Shown: positions 18,382 to 29,677 of the stretch, in pieces
How positions within the stretch are numbered: the first letter of the stretch is position 1
How the letters are laid out: each line of letters opens with the position of its first letter
Source: Mayamaea pseudoterrestris
Taxonomy: Eukaryota; Bacillariophyta; Bacillariophyceae; Sellaphorales; Sellaphoraceae
DNA length: 64,000 nucleotides
NCBI GenBank assembly: GCA_027923505.1
Contig: BROI01000002.1
Location: 2,480,001 to 2,544,000 of the forward strand
Reading direction: 5' to 3'
Notes under the pieces: generated by a model
Databases searched by the model: none
Told to the model about the DNA's origin: nothing
What the model saw: the letters and a program-made list of their open reading frames with translations, nothing else
Position numbers and translations under genes: made by a program

Positions 18382-19773
18382 CTATATGACATAGTCCTGC
18401 ACAACACGTTTTTTTAGAAAAGTGACAAATCGAATAGGTGTGTGGACAACCTTCAATCGGAAGGAATTGCACAGTCCCACCGACTCGCCGGAATGCTGGA
18501 GTGGATATCCAGATGTGCGCTCGCTGTTCGTCCTTTGAAGCGATAGCTGCTCGGGTTGCACGGTAATTTCAAAATCATCGCCGAGAAAGTCTAAACACTG
18601 GAATGTATCATCACCCAAGTCTCGATAGGAACCAGAAAAAATTCCAGGAATGTTGATAAAGCCCAGCAGCGGATGTATCCTGCCCAGTCGAAGGTGCATT
18701 TTACTTGGAGACAGTCGAGCGAACGGAAACAGCCGCAGTCCACCGCCATAGAAAGGGCTTGTACCAGCAGCAACAATCCCCGCCGTTCCATTGTACACGA
18801 GGGCGTCACGTAGCGGTTGCACTACGTCCCCTCGGCGATGGTCCACCCAAAGCGTTTCTGGGTCATTCGAGACAATGGTCACTTGGACGCGATGCGCGTT
18901 GCGCCGAACGCATTTCGGTAAAGTCCGACTCACAAGTGCAACGCAGTAACCAGCCACGCTGCCGAACAATTGTGGTAAAATCTTGTTGCGAACGCTCCAA
19001 GCCTTCAAATCTTTAAAGTCCTGCAGGAGCAACGAGTCAAACCCGACGCCGGCAAAGAAACACAAATCACCGTGCGTGCGATTAGACTGCGTCGTAAGCT
19101 CCATCATTGGGAGTTCCACTTGATCAACGTTAGCAATGATTGAGTCATAGTCAAGTCCCCTGTCCAAGTCTTGGCCTACCGTCCGCAGCATCTCCAACAC
19201 GTTTGTGAATCGTTCCTGTTGTAGCTTTTTCCGTCGAAAGAGCCGCTTCCATAAAGTGGGGCGTTTGAGCGAATCAGGCGGGGGCGCCCGGCAACCAGCA
19301 ACTGATCCGACACCATTACCGGTACCCATAGGAATGTATCCAACGACTGGCAGGGTTTGCATAGCTTGTTCCATGGTCAAGTTCTGATTGTCGCTTCGAA
19401 CCTGCTTGACCATGTAGTTGACCAAGCTACTCAGAGTGCCATCACCTCCCACTGGAACAACCAGCGAAACATTTCTTTGAATAAGCTGTCGTGCCGCTTC
19501 TCGGGCTTCCTCCGCCGTCGTAGTTGTAAAGACGGCGTCGGAACCAAGGATTCGTTGAGCAATGGGGACCAAATCTTGAGTCACGGAACGAGCATTCTTG
19601 TTGAGTATAATGGCAACAGGACATGAGGACGACAACAACGTTGACTGCCCATATGCACTGGTTGACATAGAAGTCTGCTTGTTTGTGACCCTGACACTCA
19701 AGCAATCGGCATCATTAATTAGCAAGGCGATTGCGACGACAACGGAAAAAGTCGATGCAAGGTTCACAATCAT
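18382..19773 (-). CDS. Diacylglycerol/sphingoid-type lipid kinase
   Basis: DAGK-catalytic-domain lipid kinase that should phosphorylate diacylglycerol, a sphingoid base or ceramide with ATP. Key motifs: nucleotide-binding VVPVGGDGTLSSLVNYM (GGDGT), PMGTGNGVGSV, and FFAGVGFDSLLLQDF. C-terminal strands include GIVAAGTSPFYGGGLRLFP and DDFEITVQPEQLSLQ. ATG 19773 begins with a hydrophobic signal-like segment (MIVNLASTFSVVVAIALL), so entry to the secretory system or plastid is possible. 463 aa, intronless, shorter than typical animal DGKs, with no C1 domains. The Lys/Arg-rich insert KRLFRRKKLQQE may be a membrane or protein contact. Substrate cannot be told from sequence alone. Divergent from REV1. 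Confidence 0.85.
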   Translation of the reverse strand: MIVNLASTFSVVVAIALLINDADCLSVRVTNKQTSMSTSAYGQSTLLSSSCPVAIILNKNARSVTQDLVPIAQRILGSDAVFTTTTAEEAREAARQLIQRNVSLVVPVGGDGTLSSLVNYMVKQVRSDNQNLTMEQAMQTLPVVGYIPMGTGNGVGSVAGCRAPPPDSLKRPTLWKRLFRRKKLQQERFTNVLEMLRTVGQDLDRGLDYDSIIANVDQVELPMMELTTQSNRTHGDLCFFAGVGFDSLLLQDFKDLKAWSVRNKILPQLFGSVAGYCVALVSRTLPKCVRRNAHRVQVTIVSNDPETLWVDHRRGDVVQPLRDALVYNGTAGIVAAGTSPFYGGGLRLFPFARLSPSKMHLRLGRIHPLLGFINIPGIFSGSYRDLGDDTFQCLDFLGDDFEITVQPEQLSLQRTNSERTSGYPLQHSGESVGLCNSFRLKVVHTPIRFVTFLKKRVVQDYVI

Positions 19774-20106
19774 GACGGGCAAGAAAGTTCAACGGCCTCG
19801 CCGGATGGGTTATTTCTGAGTCGAGAGTTTCAACTCCAGAGGTAGCGCAACGTATAATAGATAACAATTGCAAGTATGGCGACACGATTCAAGATTGTTT
19901 CGTCGCGTCCATCGAATCCTCTGTTGCGCGTCGACAAAACTTACAGAACGTCTTTCTGTCGTCGACGAAAGCAGTACCGGTGCGAATTGTGCATCAGCAT
20001 CATCCTACGAACCTTCACCATGGAGACGTCGTTGTGAGCGCGTCTGGTCCACCGTCACTGCTTTACATGCATACTTTTGGATCTGATCACGTAGTAAGAA
20101 CTCATC
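19774..20106. other. Divergent intergenic region lipid kinase/REV1
   Basis: 333 bp; holds one TACCGGT motif at 19975-19981. Nothing else recognised. Confidence 0.45.
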
Positions 20107-23100
20107 ATGGTGAAGCCACCCAAGCGCATGGAACCAGAGTCCGTCGAGCTCTCCAAGGCTGGGCGTTCCACCAGCAAGGCGTTCCAAGAGAATTCGTTTG
20201 CAAACTACATGGCGCGCAAAATTGAAGGTCAGCGCCAGACCAAGGGCTGTGTCCTTCCTCCAGATCCGCGAGAACACGAAAATCATGCAGGAGGAAAAAC
20301 GACAATGGCTAAAGTGAAGGAAGTTCGATTTGCGCCGGACGTTGTCATCAAGGAACGAACCACGTCGTCATCTATGATGAAACGGCAAAGACCCAAGAAT
20401 GCAATTGAAATGATGGACGTTGTCAAACGACTGAAGATGCATCATGGTCATGGATACTCGGAGCGACAAAGAGATGGTAGTCAAGATAGGATTGCGGCCA
20501 TCGCATCAGTCACGGCGAAGAGTTTTGAGCCAGAGCTAGCGAATGCTGCATCGGAGGAGTCAATAAATAATTTTCATCCGACAGCGGCAGGCATCACGGC
20601 AATCCATCGCCCAGATTTATTCTTTCTCGGCGTCGTGGTCCTTGTCAACGGCTACACTAATCCTGACACAGAAACGATCCATCGACTCTTGCACAAGCAT
20701 GGGGGCGACCTGGAAAAGTATGAGACAAGCAGAGTCACACACATTATCGCAGAAAACCTATCGTTTGCCAAGGCTAATGTCTACAAGAAGAACAGAAAAC
20801 CACGACCTGTTTGTAAGCCGGCGTGGATCGTCGATAGTGTAGTCGCACAACGATTACTACCTTTTCGTAACTACCTGCTGGACGATGTTCGCAAAGAAGA
20901 AACTACAGTTCGACCTTTGACGACTTATTTTTCAAAACAACCCGTGGTATTTGAGGCTTCGACTGTTCAGGGCAACGCCAGCGCCGTACAACTAGATTGC
21001 GATGGTGCAAACACCGATTCTGCATCGACAGCGACCGGTGATGACTGCGGCGAGACAATAAAGGCGCAACCGCTGCTTTTGCTAGACGATCATGCAAACG
21101 TCTCGTCTCCTCGAGCGGAAAACCTTGAAATGAAGGATGGAAAAGATTGTGCTGTTGGCGAAATATTGCTTGCGGAGGGAAATTCGCCTTCAGGGCAAAA
21201 CACGTCCCTGAATAGTGGTCGCACCGATGACAAGTATATCAACGGACGCATTCGGACGATTGGCACGGATCCCAAATTCCTTGAGTCGTTTTTCAGTTCA
21301 TCGCGTCTGAGCTTCATTGGAAGTTACAAGCAACGAATGAAGAATACCGGGGGGAGTCCAACGAAAAAGAATGGTTCAGCGGCAAAGCACAAGCAGCGAT
21401 ACGTCATGCATGTCGATATGGATAGCTTCTTTTGCTCAGTTGTTCTTCGTAGCTTTCCGCAGTACAGAGACAAGCCAGTAGTCATATCTCATCACGGGAT
21501 GCGCAAAACAGAGACAGCAGCGAATGTGAGAGACTTGACAATCAGCAACGACTCTACTTCCGAATGCGCGACTTGCAACTATGAAGCCCGGAGGTACGGT
21601 ATAAAGAAAGGAATGTATTTGGGGCAAGCCAAGCAGCTATGCAAGGATTTGGTGGTCCTACATTACGATTTTGAAGGATTTGAAGAAGTATCAGAGCAAG
21701 TGGCTGAAATTCTATTTCGGAACGCGGCCAAGTACGATGGTACAGTCGAACAAGTATCTTGTGACGAAGCATTTCTTGAGCTTTTTCTTGGTATTGATGC
21801 ACAGCAATTGGTGGAAGATGTTGGGCGCAACATTCGGCGTGAGATATATGATGAGACACAATGTACTGCGACGGTTGGTATAAGTTCTAACAAGTTGCTA
21901 GCAAAACTGGCGACCGATAAAGTCAAGCCAAACGGTTTGCTGTACGCCTCTGATTACCGAGAGCTTTTACAAAATTTGAGACTCCGCGATTTGCATGGAA
22001 TTGGCTATCGACTGGAGCAAAAGCTAGCAGCTGAGGGGCTCGAGTTTGTTCAAGATGTCTGGGCTCAAAACAACAAGGACGACCTTGTCCAAATCTTAGG
22101 CAAGGCAACTGGCTCGAGACTTCACGACCTCTGTTTCGGTAAAGATGATCGTCCTGTTGAACCCGCGGAACGCAAATCAATCGGAGCTGAGGTAAGTGGC
22201 ACAGTTTGATGCTGTAAACTGTTTTGCGGTGCGGAGATTCATAGAAATTATTCTTCTTGCAGTGCAATTACGGAATTCGGTTTAATGGGCCGTATGGTCC
22301 GGACTACGCTATTGATTGTCTCGCACAAGAAGTTGAAAAGCGGATGTTTTTGGTCTGTGTGAAAGGGACAAAGATCACTCTCAAATTGAAGCAACGGAAA
22401 GAAGGTATGTCGTCATTGTGATGACATTCTATATACGGAGTATTAATTGCTTATTTTTATCAACTCTTTGCAGGTGCACCGCCTCCACCTAAATTTCTTG
22501 GGCACGGCAGTTGTCACAACCTATCCCGAAGCAGAGACGCGCCTGGTGGATTCAGTACACGGGAACATAGTGTTATTCGCGATGTATGTCGCGATTTATA
22601 CTCAGAAATGGCAGTAAAAGGGGACGATGTGCGAGGTCTCGGCATTGTTATCACCAAGCTGGTGAAGGACCGTGAGAGATACACTGGTAATGCTCGAGAC
22701 TCAGGTTTTGGCATCCAAAAGTTTTTTGCCGACGCTTCGGCAAATCTGGGGAGCTGTACGACACAGGCATATGATGCGGTGGTTATGATGGATGATCAAA
22801 CATCCGGAATGATTCCAGAATCCAGTAATCTTGAAAGACCAAGCCCATTCGTTATAAGAAACGCATTACGAAGACGTGATCATGACTGGGACTTCGAGCT
22901 TCCATCCATGAGCCAAATCCACATGAGTCAAATTGATCAATTACCGAGTCCGATGCGCCGACAAGCTACACGCAGGATTAAAGATGAAAACGCTGCGATG
23001 ACAAAAAAGAAGCTCGCAAAAATGAGCACATCATATGGCGATGTGTCGCGGTGGAAGCAAACGAATGTAAAAAGGCTGTTCCAGTTAGCTGCCGTCAAAA

Positions 23101-23651
23101 CGGGCGAGGCGCCACTTCACAGTGTCGAAGGAGCAGAGGTATCCTTACGTGACTTTGAAAGTCTTCCGCTGGAAATGCAATTACAGCTTGCTAACAATGA
23201 TGTTTGTAGCATTGGCGTCGCCTCGAATGCTCGTAAACGCTTGAAATTTGCTGCCACGGGCCTACTCAACACGAGGCGCGGCACTCCTTCCCCGCGGTCT
23301 CCATGTGATAACGATGCCATAGACGAAGTAAATTATTGTGCAAAACCTCTATTTGAGAACGTTGACCAGGAATTATTCTTTCGAGAAGATCTACTACCAC
23401 TGAATGAATTCCTCGACGAGCATTCGCCCGATGTGGACTCCATTCAAAGCGTACGAGATTTCTTTGGTAAGATTATTTCCGAAGGCCGGCTGCGCGACGC
23501 GTCGGTGCTTTTGCGAAGCGTGCATAATCGTGGGGATGATTGGAGCAGCAGCAGCACATTTGACGATATCTTTGGCGAGGCTGATGGCCAAATTTTCGTG
23601 GAATTCAGAAAGAGGCTCGACAAGGCATGGTTATGCGCTGCCTACCGGTGA
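20107..23651 (+). CDS. REV1: REV1 Y-family translesion polymerase
   Basis: Deoxycytidyl transferase and scaffold for translesion synthesis. Exons: 20107-22191, 22263-22404 and 22474-23651, with introns of 71 and 69 nt (GTAAGT...TTGCAG; GTATGT...TTGCAG). Product about 1134 aa. Order: N-terminal region; BRCT about 168-258 (FFLGVVVLVNGYTNP, HKHGGDLEKYETSRVTHIIA, KPAWIVDSV); catalytic palm from about 430 (YVMHVDMDSFFCSVVLR, CNYEARRYGIKKGMYLGQAK, VEQVSCDEAFLELF with the catalytic Asp-Glu, TVGISSNKLLAKLATDKVKP); helix-hairpin LHGIGYRLEQKL; little finger across exons 2-3. Two UBM-like motifs follow (IDQLPSPMRRQATRRI and FESLPLEMQLQLANND), then a C-terminal helical domain near the end. All catalytic acidic residues seen are intact. 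Confidence 0.93.
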
Positions 23652-23792
23652 TAGATTAAATATACTGCCAATCACAATGCTATTGCTATTTACTTTAGAC
23701 CTCTTCGCTCGAAATCGCGATAGTATCCGAATGCCCTGTATTATCATAGCAGCCAAACTAACGTTTCCCCCATAGGCAAGGGTCTAGTTGCC

Positions 23793-25209
23793 CTACAAAA
23801 AGTAGTCTGGCGTCCGTGGACTTTTGTGCCAATTTTCGTCTCGTGGAGCAGGGTCGAACTGAGAGCTGTGCGCGCAAATAACAGGCAAATCAGTATCATG
23901 AGCAAATATACGCCAAAACGTTGGCCAGCGCATGTCGACGAAATCGGACAGACTTACAATTTGCAATGTTCATAAACAGTATCTTTTGTCGTCGTGTCCA
24001 CGGTGTCATCTACCTCCATAATCGCAGCTTGGTTGCCACAACGGTAGCAATAATTGGGAGCACTGAAAACGGTTACGACAGAGCGATTGTGCTGCCACTG
24101 GTAGCCTTCCATGACAAGCTGATGAGCTCGCGCAATAAAATGAAGTTCGTTCATATGCGTAAACTGCTCTGTTATGTCTTGTCCAAAGGTGTATCCGGCA
24201 CCTCGAGGCGAAATGCCCCAACCAGAACGATCGTCGGGGTCAGACCTGGTGTGTAGCGATTAAACAAATAGAGTTATCAGCCGCGTACCAGCGGTGTTAA
24301 TGTCCAACTCGCTAACACACAAGCGAATCTTACCAGACCAAGTCGCACAGAGGTCCTTCGTGGGGAATTTCCTGAGCACGATCAAGATCCCGCGCATTAT
24401 CGAGTGAATCAATCGACGGTGAAAGTCCCCCATGCAAACAAAAGATGCGATCCGCGACAACAGCTGTCATGGGAAGGTAGTCAAACGTATCGGTAAAATG
24501 TTTCCAGACATTAGCATTTCCATACTTTCTCAAGCATTCGTCGTAAAATCCGTACACTTGTGTGATCTGGCGACTCTCGTGGTTTCCGCGGAGAATGGTG
24601 ATGCGGTTGCGGTATCGCACTTTAAGCGCCACCAGCAGCGTTACCGTCTCCAGCGAGTAATAACCTCTATCAACATAATCGCCCATGAAGAGAAAATTGG
24701 TCGCTGGCACCCTGAGTAGTTAGAGATGGAAAGATAAGTAACAGGCCATACACCAACGTCCGTCGGCACTCGGCATGCAAACTTACTCGCCGCCAATACG
24801 AAATAGCTCCGCCAAATCATAAAACTGGCCATGAATGTCTCCACAAACGGTCACAGGCGCGCTCACAGGTTGCACATTCGACTCTTCTCGCAATATTTCT
24901 TTTGCCTGAGTAGTGAATTGAGAACAAAACGCATGAATGAGCAACGATATCCAAAAGTAACGTAATCTTTCTTGTGGCTCATACATGAACCTGCACAAAA
25001 CAGCATAGATACAGTAGCAGACTTGTTCACATTTTTTGGATTGTCTAGCAAAGCTCTTTTTGTTAAACAATCCATAATGTTCCACGAATTCCAATATGCG
25101 CGACGCTCTTTACCTTCTCGCACAGAGCCTTGACTTCGTTTTCAGTGAGTGTATCGCCAACTCTCAACCTCTCAATTTTCTCGTCCAGCGTCGCACTATC
25201 GAGCACCAT
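23793..25209 (-). CDS. PP2A-C: Protein phosphatase 2A catalytic subunit
   Basis: Ser/Thr phosphatase catalytic subunit of the PP2A holoenzyme. Exons: 25114-25209, 24787-24905, 24334-24711, 23958-24245 and 23793-23865; total 954 nt, 317 aa. Introns are 208, 75, 88 and 92 nt, all GT-AG with matching phases. Metal and phosphate motifs are intact: [85 protein letters not shown] and [17 protein letters not shown]. The C-terminus is TPDYFL, the PP2A-specific tail whose Leu is carboxymethylated and whose Tyr is regulated, which separates it from PP4 and PP6. The last exon reads [24 protein letters not shown] in pieces, with a variant middle. Confidence 0.95.
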
Positions 25210-25739
25210 CTCTGTCAAGGATCGAACGGGAAAGACAGAGAGTAGAGTATGTAATGGTTGAGCTCTGTTGCTGTCTCGATCTGGATCGTTTGGCTGCAGT
25301 TGCGTTTCGTCTCCCACGCATGCATTTGGCGCGAAGATTCGAAAACCTATGCGATGTATCAGTACGGATAGGCGACGCGCGACATACACGATACTGTACT
25401 CGACAGTATTAGTAAAATACAGTAGTGTAACAACTCATAATTGCATAGTCTATGAACATACAATGCAGGCGTCATTCAACACGCTAGTAGAAGGAAAGGA
25501 GAGTGCATCTATTTTTAACTCACAACAATTGTAAAACAGCAAGGCTGCTTGGCAAGCTGAGGGCGCTAGCTGCCCGTCGCTTTGTCCTGGCAAAAGATGC
25601 TGAATGATTCAAGGTGTTGGATTGGAATTGTTGGGTGACTGCTCAAATTCAAGTTGTAGACTCTGAAACGGTATTGCCTTGGTTCGCGGCTTCTGTATGG
25701 TCATCATTTGAATTGAGGAACTACAGATTGTGTTTGTGC
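25210..25739. other. Intergenic, no gene seen
   Basis: 530 bp upstream of PP2A and downstream of TRM11. AT-rich with scattered ACTGTA strings; no coding, RNA or repeat signal supported. Confidence 0.4.
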
Positions 25740-27341
25740 TCAATAACATACGAATGAAACAAGCCATCGGCTTAATTTTTTGTTCAAAGGCTGTTCATGA
25801 TGGGCACAACATCGAAGGCGCGCTTTCGCAAGTAGGTCATCGCTTGGGAGCACGTCGTCAAGGGTTTGGTCGTCGCGGCAGGGAACAAAGCATGCCAACA
25901 TACCGCCGGTCTTTAGCATTGGCATTCCCTTATCACGATCATTGATGATGCACTCAAGTAGACATGCTAATGGGTCCATTTCGAGAGTCGACTCTCGGAT
26001 GCCATAAGGAGGATCCGAAATGATACAGTCGAACGGACCACCTCCAATCACCTTCCGCGCCGCTACACGAACTGACTCATCCGTGCAATCTCCCAGCAAT
26101 AAACCTAGCGGCTCTGATAATTGGCGAATTCGGAAGTCCTGACGAATGTCATCTCGATTTACCAAGCCGTCATGTGCAATTTCAATGCCCACGGAGTGAC
26201 ACGTTGGTTCAATCATAGCTGACGCAAGCAATATGGTTCCTGAACCAGCGTAGGGATCAAGAATTGTAGCATTTTGGCGCAAACAAGCAGCGTTGCACAG
26301 AAGATAAGCAGCCGTCGGAACAAGAGGCGTGTTGGTGACGCAGATGCGCGTGTTGGGATCGATCGAAGCTATCTGCGGCCCATTCGCAAGTCGCCTGGTT
26401 AGCACCATTCGATCACTGTTGTGAAACATTCCGTCAAATATATAAATCTTTACATCCGGTCGCTTTAAATCAACTTTGCCGCCAAACTGGATCAAAAGAG
26501 GCTTCAAAGCGAGACATACTTCTTTTTCCTTTGTGACAGACCGAGTTCGTCCCCCATATCGCAACAGATCTTGTTTGGAGCCCGAAGATTCCCCAAAGTG
26601 TCGAACACGCACGCACCAACTAGCGTCACTGTGATCCATTCCCCGCTTCAAATCGTCAAAGCCATCACTTAGCAAAGCCACGTCCGCAAGTGAGTCGAAT
26701 GCATAGCTTTCGGCGACAACTTCGTACAAAGCATGCGCGAGAGAGCATCGTTCAACAGCTCGAATGTAGGCTCCCCTAGCATATATGGGAGATTTAACAT
26801 ACTGAATGGCGTGATTAAATGACTCAACATTCTTTTGCGGCTTGTTGGCAAGGTTGACGCCGCCATAGTTAAGCGCATTCGTCACGTCAAGGATGACTTC
26901 GCCAAACGGAATACACAGCACACCAGCCAAAGCCCCTTTCAATTCAGTTAAGCGATAGTCAGAGCCGAAGCTGTCTCCATCGTCGCCCCTGCCAAAAAAG
27001 AGTAAAAATTTGTGCAGTATCATTGCAGTTAATAATCATCTGGTGGTCCAAGTCGGTTGGCATGGGCGTAACTCATGTCCATCCCAGCAATCACACGACG
27101 CGATATGTACTCACTTCCAATGTATCAGGAGTGGTTTGGGAATCTTGTCAGCTCTGGCGGTGATCATCTTATTTGTTGCTGCAGGAGCTGATGTCGAGGA
27201 AATAGCAGATTGGCGTCGTTTCTTCGTCATGCCCGAAGCGGATAGTGGGCTAAAGCTTGAAACACACTGGCGATGGAAAAGAAGTATGGTTTTCAAAGCC
27301 AACAGTGACAACGATAACACCTTGATCTTTCGCGGCGACAT
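25740..27341 (-). CDS. TRM11: TRM11 tRNA guanosine-N2 methyltransferase
   Basis: Catalytic subunit of the TRM11-TRM112 complex that makes m2G at position 10 of tRNA. Exon 1 is 27115-27341 and exon 2 is 25740-26988; the intron (126 nt, GTGAGT...TTGGCAG) joins LLIHWK to GDDGDSFGSDYRLTEL, giving about 491 aa. The THUMP-like N-terminal half includes NYGGVNLANKPQKN and RGAYIRAVERCSLAHALYEV. The Rossmann part has AQNATILDPYAGSGTILLAS-type motif I (NATILDPYAGSGTILL), GIEIAHDGLVNRDD and the catalytic DPPYGIRE. The N-terminus from ATG 27341 is hydrophobic (IKVLSLSLLALKTILLF), unusual for a cytosolic enzyme. The in-frame Met at 27230 (MTKKRRQSA) would remove it and may be the real start. Confidence 0.88.
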
Positions 27342-27739
27342 GCTCGATACCCGATGAACGGGATCAAGAGTATGACTGTCAAAAGGAGCGACGATCGGCC
27401 TATTATGGTTTGGATCCGTCGAAAATTGTTTGAGTACCCATACGACTTTTGAAAAGCAGAAACGTTACCTAACTGTAAGCAATGAGTTAGGACGGCACAG
27501 GTACGGTATGATATACTGTACTGCGATCATGCATCTTTACAGCTACTAGAGCGATGCATATGGTACGAGCAGAGCAACAGTTTTAATGTATGAATGCTAG
27601 ACAGAGGCCAGGCTGCATCCGACGCAACACCTTCACGACGTATGCACCGCTTGCCAGGCAAGTAAAACAGCAAGGCAAGCATCCAACACGTACTCAACCG
27701 CATTATGAATGTATATATGATATAGAAGAACCTGCGTTG
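27342..27739. other. Intergenic, no gene seen
   Basis: 398 bp between the TRM11 start and the dehydratase stop; no feature supported. Confidence 0.4.
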
Positions 27740-28120
27740 CTACTTTGCTGTGTGCGAGGCTTCTGGGTGCTCGCCGAGCCACTTGGCACTGTAGTCAATT
27801 TTGACCCTTTCATCAATGGCTCGAGCCAGCGCAAGATCATTCTCCGTAATTCCGTTAAGTTTGTGCGTGTAAATGACAACTTCAACGTGTCTGTAGTTTG
27901 TGAGATGAAAGTCGGGATGATGGTTCGCTTCTTCTGCAATTGCTCCCATGGCATTGATGCAGTCGAGTGCTGCTTGGAAGTTTCTGGCGATAAATGAGCG
28001 TGCAATGGTCAGCACATTATTATTGTTATCTGTCCTAGCTGTCCACAGTGGACTCGATTCCAGTATCCTTTCTTGTACGTGTGCGGTGGAAAGCAGAAAT
28101 GACCTATCAATTGATTCCAT
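27740..28120 (-). CDS. PCBD: Pterin-4a-carbinolamine dehydratase
   Basis: Recycles the 4a-hydroxy-tetrahydropterin made by aromatic amino-acid hydroxylases; the animal form also acts as DCoH, a dimerisation cofactor. The 126-aa intronless protein contains the family core: IARNFQAALDCINAMGAIAE, EANHHPDFHLTNYRHVEVVI, YTHKLNGITENDLALARAID. The HHPD and the later His of YTH are the active-site residues. Length is typical (about 100-130 aa) and no targeting extension is apparent. ATG 28120 fits. It is divergent from the mitochondrial carrier with 313 bp between starts. Confidence 0.9.
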   Translation of the reverse strand: MESIDRSFLLSTAHVQERILESSPLWTARTDNNNNVLTIARSFIARNFQAALDCINAMGAIAEEANHHPDFHLTNYRHVEVVIYTHKLNGITENDLALARAIDERVKIDYSAKWLGEHPEASHTAK

Positions 28121-28433
28121 TTTAACAAATGAATTAAGTGCTGACAGTCATACAAGATGTTAGTTGCTGATGCTTTAGGACGCACTAAAAAGTATAGCAA
28201 TCGCAACGTCTGGGTAAGGGAAGAGGGAAGAGACGTCGCAGCAGAGAATCCATGAGTCGCATGGTCGCGGCGTCGCGAAAGTGTGAAAAGTGCGGGAAAA
28301 AGAAGCATGTAATCATGAAAACTCAATTGTGACGCAAATTCTTAATCCAAGTTCCGCCGCGCCTTTCGACTTCCAGCTCACGACAGCTCATTCATCACAC
28401 ACATGTGCAAGGACCTGCTTCTACCAGAAGGAC
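28121..28433. other. Divergent intergenic region dehydratase/carrier
   Basis: 313 bp; the carrier frame is open into it without ATG, so a short 5' exon there cannot be excluded. Nothing else recognised. Confidence 0.35.
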
Positions 28434-29636
28434 ATGGTAATGGGTTTTATCGCAGCAATTAATGCAGTCAACTCAACCTGTGTTGCGAAGGAAAAGGATT
28501 GCGATGGTCGCTACAACAATAGTGCCCTCTCCGTCCGCGTTGTTTCCGGCTCCATCGGTTCGATCATTACCGCACTTGTCGTGACTCCACTCGAGGTAGT
28601 CAAGGTGCGCCTGCAGGCCACTGTCACAGACGCAACTCGTTCGCGACATGTAGTTCGGTGCTCACAAGGATGTGGTACTTTTGTACTGACAAACTTTGCC
28701 GGTCAGACGCAGCTGCTACCAAGGAGCCAGCTACCTTTCTTTGACCATCGCTCTGGAAGTTTGACGGAGCGCGCCAAGCGAGCCTGCGATGGGTCCGACG
28801 GCGTCATCAAGACACTCCGGCGCATCTACAGGGCGGAAGGACTTTCTGGAATTTATGCTGGACTCAGACCGACTCTTGTTATGGCTGTCCCAAACACGGT
28901 CATTTACTTTACGTCATACGAAAGTATTTCATGTCGGTTGCACGACCTTGAATTATCGCATTCAGTAGCACCGACTTGGTATCCGACAGGTTCGGCCATT
29001 CCCATTTTAGCTGGTGGCTCTGCTCGTATGCTAGCGTCCTCAGTGACTGCTCCCTTTGAATATATGCGAACGCGGCAAGCCTTGATGGAAGGGACAAATC
29101 AGCCACACCAAGGACTTTGGAAAGACATGACAAAAGTTGTCCGTGACGAAGGATTTGGAGGACTATACAAAGGATTTCGACCCACTCTATGGAGAGATGT
29201 GCCATTTTCGGCCATATACTGGCTTTGCTTGGAGCGCTTGAGAGACGTTTGGAAGGACAAGGGTTATAGGCGGCCAACAACTTTGGAGCAGGCGATGCAA
29301 GCTTTTGTAAATGGTTTCGTATCAGGTGTCATTGCGGCCGCCTGTACGACGCCGTTTGATGTCATCAAATCACGGCAGCAACAAGAAGTTACTGAAATAT
29401 TCAACGAGGGCGTGTCAGAGTCGGCCGCTTTACTGTGCAAGCATGATGGAGCGATCGCCATTAGCAGCACTACCTATCCGCGCTCAGCTGGGATGTTTGC
29501 TCAACTTCGACACATCGCGCTTACTGAAGGAGCGGCTGGATTGTGGCGAGGGAACTGGACCAGGATGCTGAAAGTGGCGCCGTCATGTGCTCTTATGATT
29601 ACGTCTTACGAAGTCGGTAAACGTTTATTAGAATAG
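28434..29636 (+). CDS. Mitochondrial carrier, SLC25A39/40 (MTM1) type
   Basis: Inner-membrane carrier of the SLC25A39/SLC25A40/MTM1 group, which in animals imports glutathione. It has three mitochondrial-carrier repeats with signatures TPLEVVKVRLQAT, APFEYMRTRQALM and TPFDVIKSRQQQE. The long matrix loop of repeat 1 holds clustered cysteines (VVRCSQGCGTFVLTNF and later ACDGSDG), a hallmark of this subgroup, where the loop has been linked to iron-sulfur sensing. Gly-rich half-motifs GIYAGLRPTLVMAVPNTVIY, GLYKGFRPTLWRDVPFSAIY and GLWRGNWTRMLKVAPS are intact. First in-frame ATG is 28434; 400 aa, intronless. The exact substrate is inferred from family only. Stop is 41 nt from RPN6. Confidence 0.85.
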   Translation: MVMGFIAAINAVNSTCVAKEKDCDGRYNNSALSVRVVSGSIGSIITALVVTPLEVVKVRLQATVTDATRSRHVVRCSQGCGTFVLTNFAGQTQLLPRSQLPFFDHRSGSLTERAKRACDGSDGVIKTLRRIYRAEGLSGIYAGLRPTLVMAVPNTVIYFTSYESISCRLHDLELSHSVAPTWYPTGSAIPILAGGSARMLASSVTAPFEYMRTRQALMEGTNQPHQGLWKDMTKVVRDEGFGGLYKGFRPTLWRDVPFSAIYWLCLERLRDVWKDKGYRRPTTLEQAMQAFVNGFVSGVIAAACTTPFDVIKSRQQQEVTEIFNEGVSESAALLCKHDGAIAISSTTYPRSAGMFAQLRHIALTEGAAGLWRGNWTRMLKVAPSCALMITSYEVGKRLLE

Positions 29637-29677
29637 ACATTTAATTGTGTTAAACTAAGAGGTGTCGTCTAGACTCT

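Noticed and set aside
23793-25209. PP4 or PP6 identity for the phosphatase
   Set aside because: The TPDYFL terminus and internal sequence fit PP2A-C.
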